Shown piece by piece: positions 53,322 through 61,622 of a stretch of 64,000 nt of DNA. The first letter of the stretch is position 1. Each line of letters starts with the position of its first letter. The translations under genes were made by a program, and so were the position numbers. The notes beneath the pieces are model-generated. The model was not told the DNA's origin. It searched no databases and saw only the letters and a list, made by a program, of their open reading frames with translations. The DNA is from DATARH01 sp036268425 (GTDB lineage Bacteria; Pseudomonadota; Alphaproteobacteria; ATCC43930; CGMCC-115725): NCBI GenBank assembly GCA_036268425.1, contig DATAUE010000149.1, positions 124,001-188,000 of the forward strand. Direction: 5' to 3'.

Positions 53322-53363
53322 GGCGACGCGCTCAAAATCACCGCGGCGTCGCGGAACGCCACC

Positions 53364-53387
53364 ATCACGCCGCGCTCGCGGCGTGAT
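53364..53387. promoter_or_regulatory. Perfect 11-bp inverted repeat before the double CoA-transferase gene
   Basis: ATCACGCCGCG, CT, CGCGGCGTGAT: a perfect GC-rich hairpin or operator 34 bases before the transferase ATG. No U-run follows, so a terminator is unlikely; a regulator site or an mRNA leader hairpin is possible. Confidence 0.5.
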
Positions 53388-53420
53388 GACAATCTGTCGA
53401 ATCGGTCGTGGGACAAAACG

Positions 53421-55592
53421 ATGCCGCTGTTGGAAGGGTTGGAGATCGTGCAACTCGGCGGCGGGTTGGCCACCGCGGTGTTCGGACGGCTGATGGCCGA
53501 TCTCGGTGCGAGGGTCTGCTGCGTCGCACCGGCTGCCGGGACACCGCTTGCCGATCACCTGAATTACGGAAAGCCGATCGTCTCCAACGCCGAAATTCGC
53601 GCCGCCGCTGCTGACCTGATCGTGTGCGAAGGCAGCCCGCGAGACCTGGCCACAAGGCGGCACAATCCTGAATCACTGCGGCATCTCAATCCGACCGCTG
53701 TTCTGGTCGTGATTTCGCCCTTCGGCCAGGCGGGGCCGAAAGCGAACGATCCGGCGACGGATTTGACCTTGCTGTTCGCCAGCGGCATTTCGCGCATGTT
53801 GACCGGGCAGGTTGACGATCTAGCGGAAGCGCCGATCCGCCCGGTCGGCGAGCAATCCGCCTTTATCGGCGGCCTCGCGGCGGCGTGCGCCGGCATCCAC
53901 GCGCTGATGGCTGGAGAGCCCGGCGCTTTTGTTGACGTGTCGATCCAGGAGGCGCTGGCCACCATCGCAATTACGGAATTGGCGCGCGCCGGCCTGACCG
54001 GCCGCAGCTGGGGCCGCAAGCGCCTGACGGACGGCAACGGTGCAACCGTATGCATTTTGCCGGCGCGTGACGGATTCGCCGCGATTTCGCCGCGCGACGA
54101 CCACCAATGGGCGGCATGGTTGACCGTGATGGGTTCGCCCGAATGGGGCAATGAGCCGCGTTTCGCCAGAAAGCCCGACCGGGTCGCCAACTGGGATGCG
54201 CTGCATGCGCTGATGAGCGCCTGGAGCCGCGACTTCGACAAACAAGCCATCGCAGACATGGCGCAGGCTGCGCATGTGCCGAGCTTTCCGCTGCGTGAGC
54301 CGGCCGAGCAGCTTGGCTCGGCGCAACTGGCATCGCGCGGCTTCTATAACACGCGGGACATCGGGGGGCGCGAGGTGAAGGCGCCGCAGCCGCCATTTGG
54401 GATACGGATCGTGACGCCAGCGCGTGCCGCCGCGGAAGGCAGCGTCGGCGGCAGTGGGAAGATGCCGCTTGCCGGCATCCGCGTCCTCGATTTCAGCTGG
54501 GTCATCGCCGGCCCGACCGCCACTCGTTACCTTGCGGCAATGGGCGCCGATGTCGTCAAGGTCGAGGCGCCGGGCCGCGGCGACCCCGGCCGCAGTTCAG
54601 AGCTGCACACCGTGCTGGGGCAGGCTAAGCGCGGCATCGTGCTGGACCTCAAAAAACCGGAGGCGATTGCGATCGCGCGCGCCCTCGTCGCCAAATCCGA
54701 TGTGCTGGTGGAGAATTTTGCGACCGGGGTGATGGATCGCCTTGGCCTCGGCGCCGAGGCGCTGCATGAGATCAACCCGAACCTCGTCTATGTCTCAGCT
54801 TCGGGGTTGGGACGTACCGGCCCGGAAGCGCGCGGAGTCGCGTATGGCACGCTGCTGCAATGCTATGCCGGGTTCGCCGCACTGAACCGCCACCCGGCGA
54901 TCGCGCCGCGGGTGGGGCTCGCCTGGCTCGACCCGATGTGCGGGCTGATGGTGGCCTTTGGCGCCGCCGCAGCGTTATGGCAGCGGCGCCGTACCGGAGC
55001 CGTCGCGCGCATCGATTTTTCGATGCTCGAAGCGATGCTGTGGACGATGGCCGAGCCATTGCTGGCAGCGCAATCGGATACACCGCCGCGCCCGGTCGGC
55101 AACCGGTCGGAACGCTACATGCCGCATGGCGCCTATCGCTGCGCCGGCGACGACGACTGGGTCGGCCTTGCCGTTACCGATGATGCCGAATGGCGCTGCT
55201 TGTGCGCCCTGGTTCCGGCGTTGTCCAGGTCGTCGGAGCTGGGCTTCGCCGACCGCGCCGAGCGGCAACGCACGATCGACGAGGCGCTGTCCGCCTGGGC
55301 ACAGCCATTGACCGCGACCGCAGCCGCCGAAGCGCTGCAGCGCGCCGGTATTGCGGCAGAGGCGCTGGCGAACTCAGGCGATCTGGTTGCCAGCGATCAC
55401 CTGCGGCAGCGCGGGTTCTGGGACGCACACGGCACCGGCGTACTGCCGGGGCTGCCGTGGCGCGCCAGTTTCGGCCGCATCAGCGGTCCGGCGCCGGCGC
55501 TCGGCGGCGACAGCGATACCGTGCTGCACGAGGTGCTGGCGCTGCCGCCGGCCGAGATCGCCCGCCTTCGCGAGGCCGGCGCTCTCGGTTGA
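53421..55592 (+). CDS. Tandem-domain class III CoA-transferase (CaiB/BaiF), fused pair
   Basis: About 723 residues, twice the single-domain length; ATG at 53421 chosen where the first domain begins (LEGLEIVQLGGGLATAVFGR). Second domain from about 355 (MPLAGIRVLDFSWVIAGPTA, VKVEAPGRGDPGRSSEL, VLVENFATGVMDRLGLGAEA). The family catalytic Asp is present in the second half (GLAWLDPMCGLMVAFGAA), while the matching place in the first half (GEQSAFIGGLAAACAG) has none, so the first domain is probably structural or regulatory. Interlocked dimers of single-domain enzymes explain how such fusions fold. Substrates unknown; the MFS gene is convergent. Confidence 0.85.
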   Translation: MPLLEGLEIVQLGGGLATAVFGRLMADLGARVCCVAPAAGTPLADHLNYGKPIVSNAEIRAAAADLIVCEGSPRDLATRRHNPESLRHLNPTAVLVVISPFGQAGPKANDPATDLTLLFASGISRMLTGQVDDLAEAPIRPVGEQSAFIGGLAAACAGIHALMAGEPGAFVDVSIQEALATIAITELARAGLTGRSWGRKRLTDGNGATVCILPARDGFAAISPRDDHQWAAWLTVMGSPEWGNEPRFARKPDRVANWDALHALMSAWSRDFDKQAIADMAQAAHVPSFPLREPAEQLGSAQLASRGFYNTRDIGGREVKAPQPPFGIRIVTPARAAAEGSVGGSGKMPLAGIRVLDFSWVIAGPTATRYLAAMGADVVKVEAPGRGDPGRSSELHTVLGQAKRGIVLDLKKPEAIAIARALVAKSDVLVENFATGVMDRLGLGAEALHEINPNLVYVSASGLGRTGPEARGVAYGTLLQCYAGFAALNRHPAIAPRVGLAWLDPMCGLMVAFGAAAALWQRRRTGAVARIDFSMLEAMLWTMAEPLLAAQSDTPPRPVGNRSERYMPHGAYRCAGDDDWVGLAVTDDAEWRCLCALVPALSRSSELGFADRAERQRTIDEALSAWAQPLTATAAAEALQRAGIAAEALANSGDLVASDHLRQRGFWDAHGTGVLPGLPWRASFGRISGPAPALGGDSDTVLHEVLALPPAEIARLREAGALG

Positions 55593-55609
55593 GGCGATGA
55601 GCGCGGCAA

Positions 55610-56980
55610 CTATTCCGCTGCGCTTGCCATCGTATCGTCGATCTGCTCGATCGACTTGCCGCGGGTTTCTTTGCCGAAGCAGAAGGCGATGCCGCTGATC
55701 ACGTGGCAGGCGGCAAGGAACAGAAACGCCGGCAATATCGCGTCGACCGTTGCCTTGGGGCTGACGATGTTCGACGAGCCGACGATCACCGCCAGCGCAG
55801 CCGGCCCGACGATCTTGCCGATGCTGCCGATGCCGTAGGCCGACCCCATGCCGCTTGCCCGCAGATGCGCCGGCCATACTTCCGCCGCGTAGGGGCCGAT
55901 CGCCGCGAACCCGCCGCCAGAAAAAAAGCGGGCGAAGATGATCATCAGCCAGAACACCGACGCACCACCGATATAGGCATTTTGCCACACTGTGGCGAGC
56001 ACCAGCCCGATCGCCGCGCCAAAACCGTCGGCAATGCAGCACGGGATCCGGCCGATGCGGTCAGACAGATAGGCGAAGGTCAGGCGGCCGATAAATTCGC
56101 CGACACTGGCCCAGATCATCAGAAACGCCGCCTGCGCGGGCGGAACGCCGAGCAGCAGCGCCAGCAGCGTCGTCGACCATAGCGTGATGCCATAGCCGCC
56201 GCATTGCTCGCCGAACACGCCTATCCAGGTCACCAGGACGCTGCGGGGATGGTTGAACAGCTCGCTCCAGCGGGCCGGTGGCGCCTCGGGCACCGGCGGC
56301 GGCAGGGTGATGGTCTTCGGGTCAAGCTCCAGTGCCCAGGCCAGCGACTGCCGCGCCTCTTCGAGCCGGCCGCGGCGTACGAGCCAGCGCGGCGATTCTG
56401 GAACCCAGGCGCGGATCAGCAGGGTCAGCAATGCCGGTAGGAGGCCGATCGCGAACAGGCCGCGCCACCCCATAATCGGCGCGAGATAAGCACCGGCCAC
56501 CGCGCCCAGCCCGGTGCCGATCGGGATGCAGGCGGTTACCAGCCCGCCGATCCGGCCGCGCAGCCGCGTCGGGACGAATTCCTGCACCAGCGGCAGATCG
56601 ACGACGTAAAGCCCGCCGACGCCGAACCCGACCAGGAACCGGAACAGGCTCATATAAACCCAGCCGCGATCCGGCGTCAGCGCCAGGAACCCGGTGGCGA
56701 TCGAAAACGTCAGCACAGTTGCTGCGAAAATCTTGCGCCGGCCGACACGGTCCGCCATCCAGCCCCAGAATAGCGCGCCGGGGATGGCGCCGACCCCGGA
56801 CGACAGCAGCATGATCGCCGACTCGCCGTAGGTCAGCTTCCAAGGCGTCACGATAAACGCCAGGACATATCCGATCAGGAAGTAATCAAAGAATTCGAGC
56901 ATATCGCCGAGGATGGCGGCAAAGATAATTTTCTTCTGGTTCCGCGTCAGTCCCTGCTGACGCTCCAACAACTCCAACAT
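55610..56980 (-). CDS. MFS transporter
   Basis: About 456 residues from the ATG at 56980. Motifs: LGDMLEFFDYFLIGYVLAFI in the first helix, GWMADRVGRRKIFAATVL (signature loop), VGGLYVVDLPLVQEFVPTRL, WVPESPRWLVRRGRLEEARQ (central loop, sugar-porter/acid-porter type), and AYLSDRIGRIPCCIADG. The Glu-Ser-Pro-Arg-Trp-Leu loop suggests the metabolite:H+ symporter group. Convergent with the CoA-transferase and upstream of nothing on its strand but the LLM gene. Confidence 0.88.
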   Translation of the reverse strand: MLELLERQQGLTRNQKKIIFAAILGDMLEFFDYFLIGYVLAFIVTPWKLTYGESAIMLLSSGVGAIPGALFWGWMADRVGRRKIFAATVLTFSIATGFLALTPDRGWVYMSLFRFLVGFGVGGLYVVDLPLVQEFVPTRLRGRIGGLVTACIPIGTGLGAVAGAYLAPIMGWRGLFAIGLLPALLTLLIRAWVPESPRWLVRRGRLEEARQSLAWALELDPKTITLPPPVPEAPPARWSELFNHPRSVLVTWIGVFGEQCGGYGITLWSTTLLALLLGVPPAQAAFLMIWASVGEFIGRLTFAYLSDRIGRIPCCIADGFGAAIGLVLATVWQNAYIGGASVFWLMIIFARFFSGGGFAAIGPYAAEVWPAHLRASGMGSAYGIGSIGKIVGPAALAVIVGSSNIVSPKATVDAILPAFLFLAACHVISGIAFCFGKETRGKSIEQIDDTMASAAE

Positions 56981-57149
56981 CGGCGCTTTTCCACCTTTGG
57001 TTGACCGCGTGACGTATGCGGCCGTTATTGCCGGCATGCGACGTTGCATGCCGGGTGCGTACCCAATTTCGACTATTTTGTTGTCATTCTCGCGACGGTG
57101 GGGTGAGACAAGACTCGCACCCGACCAGTGTATCGCTGCCGGCAGCTCC

Positions 57150-58340
57150 CTATTCGGCGGCGGCCGCGACCGACACTTTAGCTCCTTTGAAGGCGGGCAT
57201 CACTTCCTTGGCGAAGCGTTCGAGTTGTTCGAGCGCGACCGCCAGCGGCGTGCCGAGCGGCAGGCTGCAGACGACGCGGTCGAGGCCGGGATAGCGCTGC
57301 TCGATCGCCTTGAGTTGCTCGATGACATCGGCCGGGGTGCCGGTCAGAAAGCCGCCGGCCTTCACGGCATCCTCGATGCGCGGCAACTTGGTGACGGCGG
57401 CGAGCTTGGGGTCGCGCATTGCGGCGATCTGTTCGTCGGTCAGCGCCCGCACGAGCCGCAATTCGCCGAACATTTTCATGTTCTCTTCGTAATATTTGGC
57501 GGCTTCGCGCATGCCTTGTTCGCGGCTTTGCGAGATGTGGAACTGGAAACCGAGCGCCAACTTTTCGCCGATCTCCAACTTGACGCCGCGGCGGGCATAA
57601 GCGGCCTGAAACGCTTGCATGTGCCGGTCGACCGCACCGCCTTCCGCCGAGCCGCCGCCGATCACTCCGGAAATACCGTGCTTCGCCATAAAATCGAAAG
57701 CGCGGTCGGAGCCGCTCTGGATCGGTTGCCAGCATTCGACCGGCAGGCGCTCCGGCGCCGGCACCAGGGTGATTTCCTTCAGCGTATAGCCGCGATACGG
57801 CACTTCCGGCGGGATCGTGTAGTGCTTGCCCTTGTGCGAGAACGGCTTGCCGCTGAATGCCTTGAACAGCACATCGCAGCCTTCCTCGAACAATTCGCGG
57901 TTGGCGTCCTGATCACTCAGCGGCGAGCCGAAGCTCTCGACTTCGCGGGTGTGATAGCCGCGAGCGACCCCAAAAATCACGCGGCCGCCCGACAGAATAT
58001 CGGCCATCGCATAATCTTCAGCGAGGCGCAGCGGGTGCCACATCGGCACCACATTAAAGCCGCAGCCGATCCTCAGGCTCTTGGTGACGTGGACGAGATG
58101 CATCGCCATCATCAGCAGGTTCGGAATGCATTCCGTGCCTTCCGGCTGGAAGTGATGTTCGGCCATCCAGAAGGTGTTAAAGCCGTTTGCATCCATGCAC
58201 TTGGCATAAGCAATCGCCTTGCGCAGCGCTCCGACCAACTGGTCGTTGGTGTAACAGCGCTCGTTGATTGGCGTGCCGGTATAGCCGAGGTTCTCCATAT
58301 CGACGGTGCCGACATAGGAGCTGTCAAACTTGGTGATCAT
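57150..58340 (-). CDS. LLM class flavin-dependent oxidoreductase
   Basis: 396 residues, ATG at 58340. Motifs: NGFNTFWMAEHHFQPEG (EHH of the luciferase family), TKSLRIGCGFNVVPMWHPLR, YAMADILSGGRVIFGVARGY, and DRVVCSLPLGTPLAVALEQL near the C-terminus. FMN or F420 dependent; substrate unknown. It follows the enoyl-CoA hydratase gene on the same strand and precedes the MFS gene, suggesting one catabolic transcript. Confidence 0.9.
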   Translation of the reverse strand: MITKFDSSYVGTVDMENLGYTGTPINERCYTNDQLVGALRKAIAYAKCMDANGFNTFWMAEHHFQPEGTECIPNLLMMAMHLVHVTKSLRIGCGFNVVPMWHPLRLAEDYAMADILSGGRVIFGVARGYHTREVESFGSPLSDQDANRELFEEGCDVLFKAFSGKPFSHKGKHYTIPPEVPYRGYTLKEITLVPAPERLPVECWQPIQSGSDRAFDFMAKHGISGVIGGGSAEGGAVDRHMQAFQAAYARRGVKLEIGEKLALGFQFHISQSREQGMREAAKYYEENMKMFGELRLVRALTDEQIAAMRDPKLAAVTKLPRIEDAVKAGGFLTGTPADVIEQLKAIEQRYPGLDRVVCSLPLGTPLAVALEQLERFAKEVMPAFKGAKVSVAAAAE

Positions 58341-58462
58341 CGATAGGTCCCCTCGTCATTTTTCTGAACCGGTCCGTGGGCGGATACCACAACCCGCAGT
58401 GCCCGTTGTCTCGCCGAAATATTGCAGGGTGGTCATGTGACCGGAGATCTTACAGGATTGCC

Positions 58463-59380
58463 TCAAAATTCGCCGCTGCGATAGGCCTCGTCGAGGCGTT
58501 TCGCATCTTCCTCCGAGGGTTCATCCCACGCCTCGCCGCGGCGACGCAACGCGCCGGTGAAATTCGGCGGGCGCTTCGCATTGAAGGCCTGGCGGCCCTC
58601 CTCGCCATCGGTCGTCACCTGGATCAGCAGGTTGTTGATCAGGTTCTGGACGTGCCAGGCCTGGTCGGTCGGCAAATCGCCAAAGCGCACGACAAACTCC
58701 TTCATCATGCGCAAAGCCACCGGCGGCATCTTGACGATGTGCCGCGCCATCGCTTCGGCCCGCTCCATAAGCTGCGCATGCGGCACGACCTCGTTGATCA
58801 AGCCGATGCGCAAGGCTTCCTCGGCATCGACCGGTTCGTCGGTCAGCAGCATCTTCATCGCGTCGATATAGCGAAGCTGTTTCAACAGCAGGCTGGCGCC
58901 CGGCCCGTGCCCGAGCCAGCCCTGCGTCGTCAGTGCGAATTTGAACCGGGCGTGCTCGCGGCTGGCGATGCGGATATCGGTCGAGGCCAGTACCATGTAG
59001 AGCCCGGCACCGGCCGCCCAGCCGTTGACGGCGGCGATCACCGGCTTCCATACCCGTGGATAATGATCGCCCATGCGGCCGTCGACCCCGGTCTTCTGGC
59101 CGTGCACGGTGCCGGCAAGCGGCCAGAAGATGCGCTGCGTGCGCAGATACTCGCGCTCCTCGTCGGTGATGTTCTTGCGTGGTGCCAGATTGTGGCCGCC
59201 GCAGAAATGCCGATCGCCGGCGCCGGTGACGATGGCGCAGCGGATGTCGCGGTCTTCCCACACGTCGATCCAGGCCGCCGAGATCGCGTCCGCGGTCGGC
59301 TTGTCGAGGATGTTGGCTTTTTCCGGATTGTTCAGCGTGATGTAGGCGACCCCGTCGCGCTTCTGGTAGTTGATCGGCAC
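58463..59380 (-). CDS. Enoyl-CoA hydratase/isomerase family protein
   Basis: 305 residues, ATG at 59380. Crotonase motifs: DRHFCGGHNLAPRKNITDEE (first oxyanion loop), VNGWAAGAGLYMVLASTDIR (second), RFKFALTTQGWLGHGPGASL in the active-site helix region. The usual P-E-x-x-x-G is replaced by a LTTQGWLGHGPG stretch, so classic hydratase activity is uncertain; dehydration, isomerisation or ring cleavage are options. Upstream of the LLM and MFS genes on the same strand. Confidence 0.88.
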   Translation of the reverse strand: MPINYQKRDGVAYITLNNPEKANILDKPTADAISAAWIDVWEDRDIRCAIVTGAGDRHFCGGHNLAPRKNITDEEREYLRTQRIFWPLAGTVHGQKTGVDGRMGDHYPRVWKPVIAAVNGWAAGAGLYMVLASTDIRIASREHARFKFALTTQGWLGHGPGASLLLKQLRYIDAMKMLLTDEPVDAEEALRIGLINEVVPHAQLMERAEAMARHIVKMPPVALRMMKEFVVRFGDLPTDQAWHVQNLINNLLIQVTTDGEEGRQAFNAKRPPNFTGALRRRGEAWDEPSEEDAKRLDEAYRSGEF

Positions 59381-59740
59381 GTCTTTCTCCCCACTGGCTC
59401 GGCCTTATCTCGTGGCGAAATTATAGCCCGGCACAGGCGCGGCGTCGCCTGGTGGCGAGGCATGACGCGCTGGCGGCGCTATACCGCGACTTGGCAAGGG
59501 AAACTGCTAGCTATGGTTCGACACGATCAGGCATTATCAGGCGCACAAAAAGGAATTACGCCAGAATCATGAGGCTGTCCGAATATATTACTTATAATCG
59601 AGCGGATAAGTCGTGAACTCCACTGTGGAACGAAAAATCAGCGGTTGTGTTGGCATCGATTAACTCATTGAAAGCCGGTGTATCTTGACCGGAAACCTCC
59701 GGACGGGGCATTCTGCCGGCATGAGCGAGCGGAGTGACGG
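59381..59740. other. Spacer before tamA, no gene seen
   Basis: This 360-base stretch separates the leftward enoyl-CoA hydratase gene from tamA. Its middle is locally AT-rich (around 59575-59600, TTACTTATAATCGAGCGG). I see no ORF, tRNA or hairpin I would support, and no -35/-10 pair with good spacing, though the tamA promoter must lie within it. Confidence 0.5.
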
Positions 59741-61615
59741 TTGTGGAACCGGGAGTTCCCAGTATCTGCGGCCCTCCTGCCGCTGCGCGCTGCCGTGAGA
59801 GCACGTCCGCGACGCCGCAAGATGCTTGGCTTGTGTACCGGATTGGCGATGACCTGCCTGTCCGGCCCGACGGTCTTTGCGGATGTGCATTACGACACCG
59901 AGATCACCGGGGCCGGTGACGATTCCAAGCTGTCCGACCTGCTCGATGACGTGTCGCAGCTCAAAAGCCTGGAAGACAAGCTGCCGGCGTCGGAAGAAGT
60001 GCTGCGTCGCCGCGCCGACGCTGACCTCGACCGGCTGAAGGACGCCGCGCACAGCCTCGGCTATTGGGACGCCCAGTTCAGCTACAAGCTCGACAGCAGC
60101 GCGGACCCGATCAAGGTCACGGTTACCGCCGACCCGGGACCGCTTTACCATGTCGCCTCGATCCAGGTTCTCGGCCCTGACGGTAAACCGCTCTCCGTAC
60201 CGCTGGATGCGAGCGCCCCGCCGCTGCCGCTCGCAAAAGGTGATGCGGCACAGTCGGAGCCGGTCGTGGCGACCGAGAATGCGCTGCTCGGCGCGCTCGG
60301 GCATTCCGGGCACCCGTTCGCCAAAAAGGGTGATCGGCGTGTCGTGGTCGATCATGCCGCGAAGACGATGGAGATCACTTACAAGCTCGATCCCGGCCCG
60401 ACGATGCGGTTCGGCGCGGCGTCGATCGGCGGCCTCGAGCGGCTCAACCCGACCTATGTGCAAAACCGCATCCAGTGGCAGGACGGGCAGCAATACGACA
60501 ACCAGCAGGTCGAGGCGACCCGCAAGCGGCTGATCGAAAGCGGGTTGTTCAGCACGGTCAAGATCACCCCGGTCACCGATCCGGCCGATCCGAACAGTGC
60601 GCATATGCAGATCGACGCGACCGAACGCTCGCACCGCACGGTCGGTGCCGGCGCCGCGTACAACACCAGCGAAGGGCCGGGGGCGCGCCTTTTCTGGGAA
60701 AACCGCAACCTGTTCGGTAATGCAGAGTATCTGCGCGTGACCGCCGATGGCGGGCAGCAGCGCACTGGCCTCAGCGCCAATTTCCGCCGGCCGGATTTTC
60801 TCGCGGTCGACCAGGATTTGCTGGCGACGGCCGAAATCGCCGATGACACCCCTGACGCCTATCACAGCCGGCACGCCAGGGTTTCGCTCGGCATCGAGCG
60901 CCGCTTGGACCCCGGCCTGACGCTCGGCGCGGCGCTGAGCGTCGAAAAAGCCAACGTCGTACAGGAAGCCAATCTGGATACGTTCGCCGCCAGCGAACAG
61001 ACCCAGCATTATGCGCTGATCGGCGTGCCGCTGCTTCTCAAGCTCGACCGCAGCGACGATCTGCTGAACCCGACGCGTGGCTATCGCGCGCAGCTCAACC
61101 TGATACCCTATAAAAGCTTTTCCGGGCCGGACCTGACGTTTGTCTCCGGGCGCATCTCGGCCAGCACCTATCAGCGACTGACCGACAGCGACCGCTACAT
61201 CATTGCCGCGTTCGCCGCGTTTTCGTCGGTGGATGGCGTGTCGCTGGCCGAATTGCCGGCCGACAAGCGGATCTATGCCGGCGGCGGCGGCTCGATCCGA
61301 GCCTACGGTTACCAGAAGGCCGGGCAACTCGATTCCAACAACAACCCGATCGGCGGCCGGTCGAGCATGGAACTGAGCCTCGAAGCACGCATCAAGATTA
61401 CCGAGTCGATCGGCATCGTGCCGTTTATCGACGCCGGCAGCTATTACTCCAGCAGCTTGCCTCAGATCAGCCATCGGCTGTTGTACGGCCCGGGAATCGG
61501 GTTTCGCTACTACACGCCGTTCGGGCCGGTGCGGCTCGACATCGCGACCCCGTTCAACCGGCGCCACGGCGACTCGCTGGCGCAGTTTTACATCAGCCTC
61601 GGGCAAGCATTTTGA
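59741..61615 (+). CDS. tamA: TamA-like outer-membrane assembly protein (BamA superfamily)
   Basis: 624 residues from a TTG at 59741 with a GGAG-like site; a GTG at 59795 or ATG at 59822 would also give the signal peptide (MLGLCTGLAMTCLSGPTVFA). POTRA-like repeats follow (LDRLKDAAHSLGYWDAQFSY; TYVQNRIQWQDGQQYDN, then RKRLIESGLFSTVKITP). The C-terminal half is a 16-stranded barrel, with the VRGY-like motif read as GGGSIRAYGYQKAGQLDS and the last strand HGDSLAQFYISLGQAF. With TamB it helps insert outer-membrane proteins and may move lipids. tamB starts eight bases downstream. Confidence 0.92.
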   Translation: MWNREFPVSAALLPLRAAVRARPRRRKMLGLCTGLAMTCLSGPTVFADVHYDTEITGAGDDSKLSDLLDDVSQLKSLEDKLPASEEVLRRRADADLDRLKDAAHSLGYWDAQFSYKLDSSADPIKVTVTADPGPLYHVASIQVLGPDGKPLSVPLDASAPPLPLAKGDAAQSEPVVATENALLGALGHSGHPFAKKGDRRVVVDHAAKTMEITYKLDPGPTMRFGAASIGGLERLNPTYVQNRIQWQDGQQYDNQQVEATRKRLIESGLFSTVKITPVTDPADPNSAHMQIDATERSHRTVGAGAAYNTSEGPGARLFWENRNLFGNAEYLRVTADGGQQRTGLSANFRRPDFLAVDQDLLATAEIADDTPDAYHSRHARVSLGIERRLDPGLTLGAALSVEKANVVQEANLDTFAASEQTQHYALIGVPLLLKLDRSDDLLNPTRGYRAQLNLIPYKSFSGPDLTFVSGRISASTYQRLTDSDRYIIAAFAAFSSVDGVSLAELPADKRIYAGGGGSIRAYGYQKAGQLDSNNNPIGGRSSMELSLEARIKITESIGIVPFIDAGSYYSSSLPQISHRLLYGPGIGFRYYTPFGPVRLDIATPFNRRHGDSLAQFYISLGQAF

Positions 61616-61622
61616 TTCCGCG

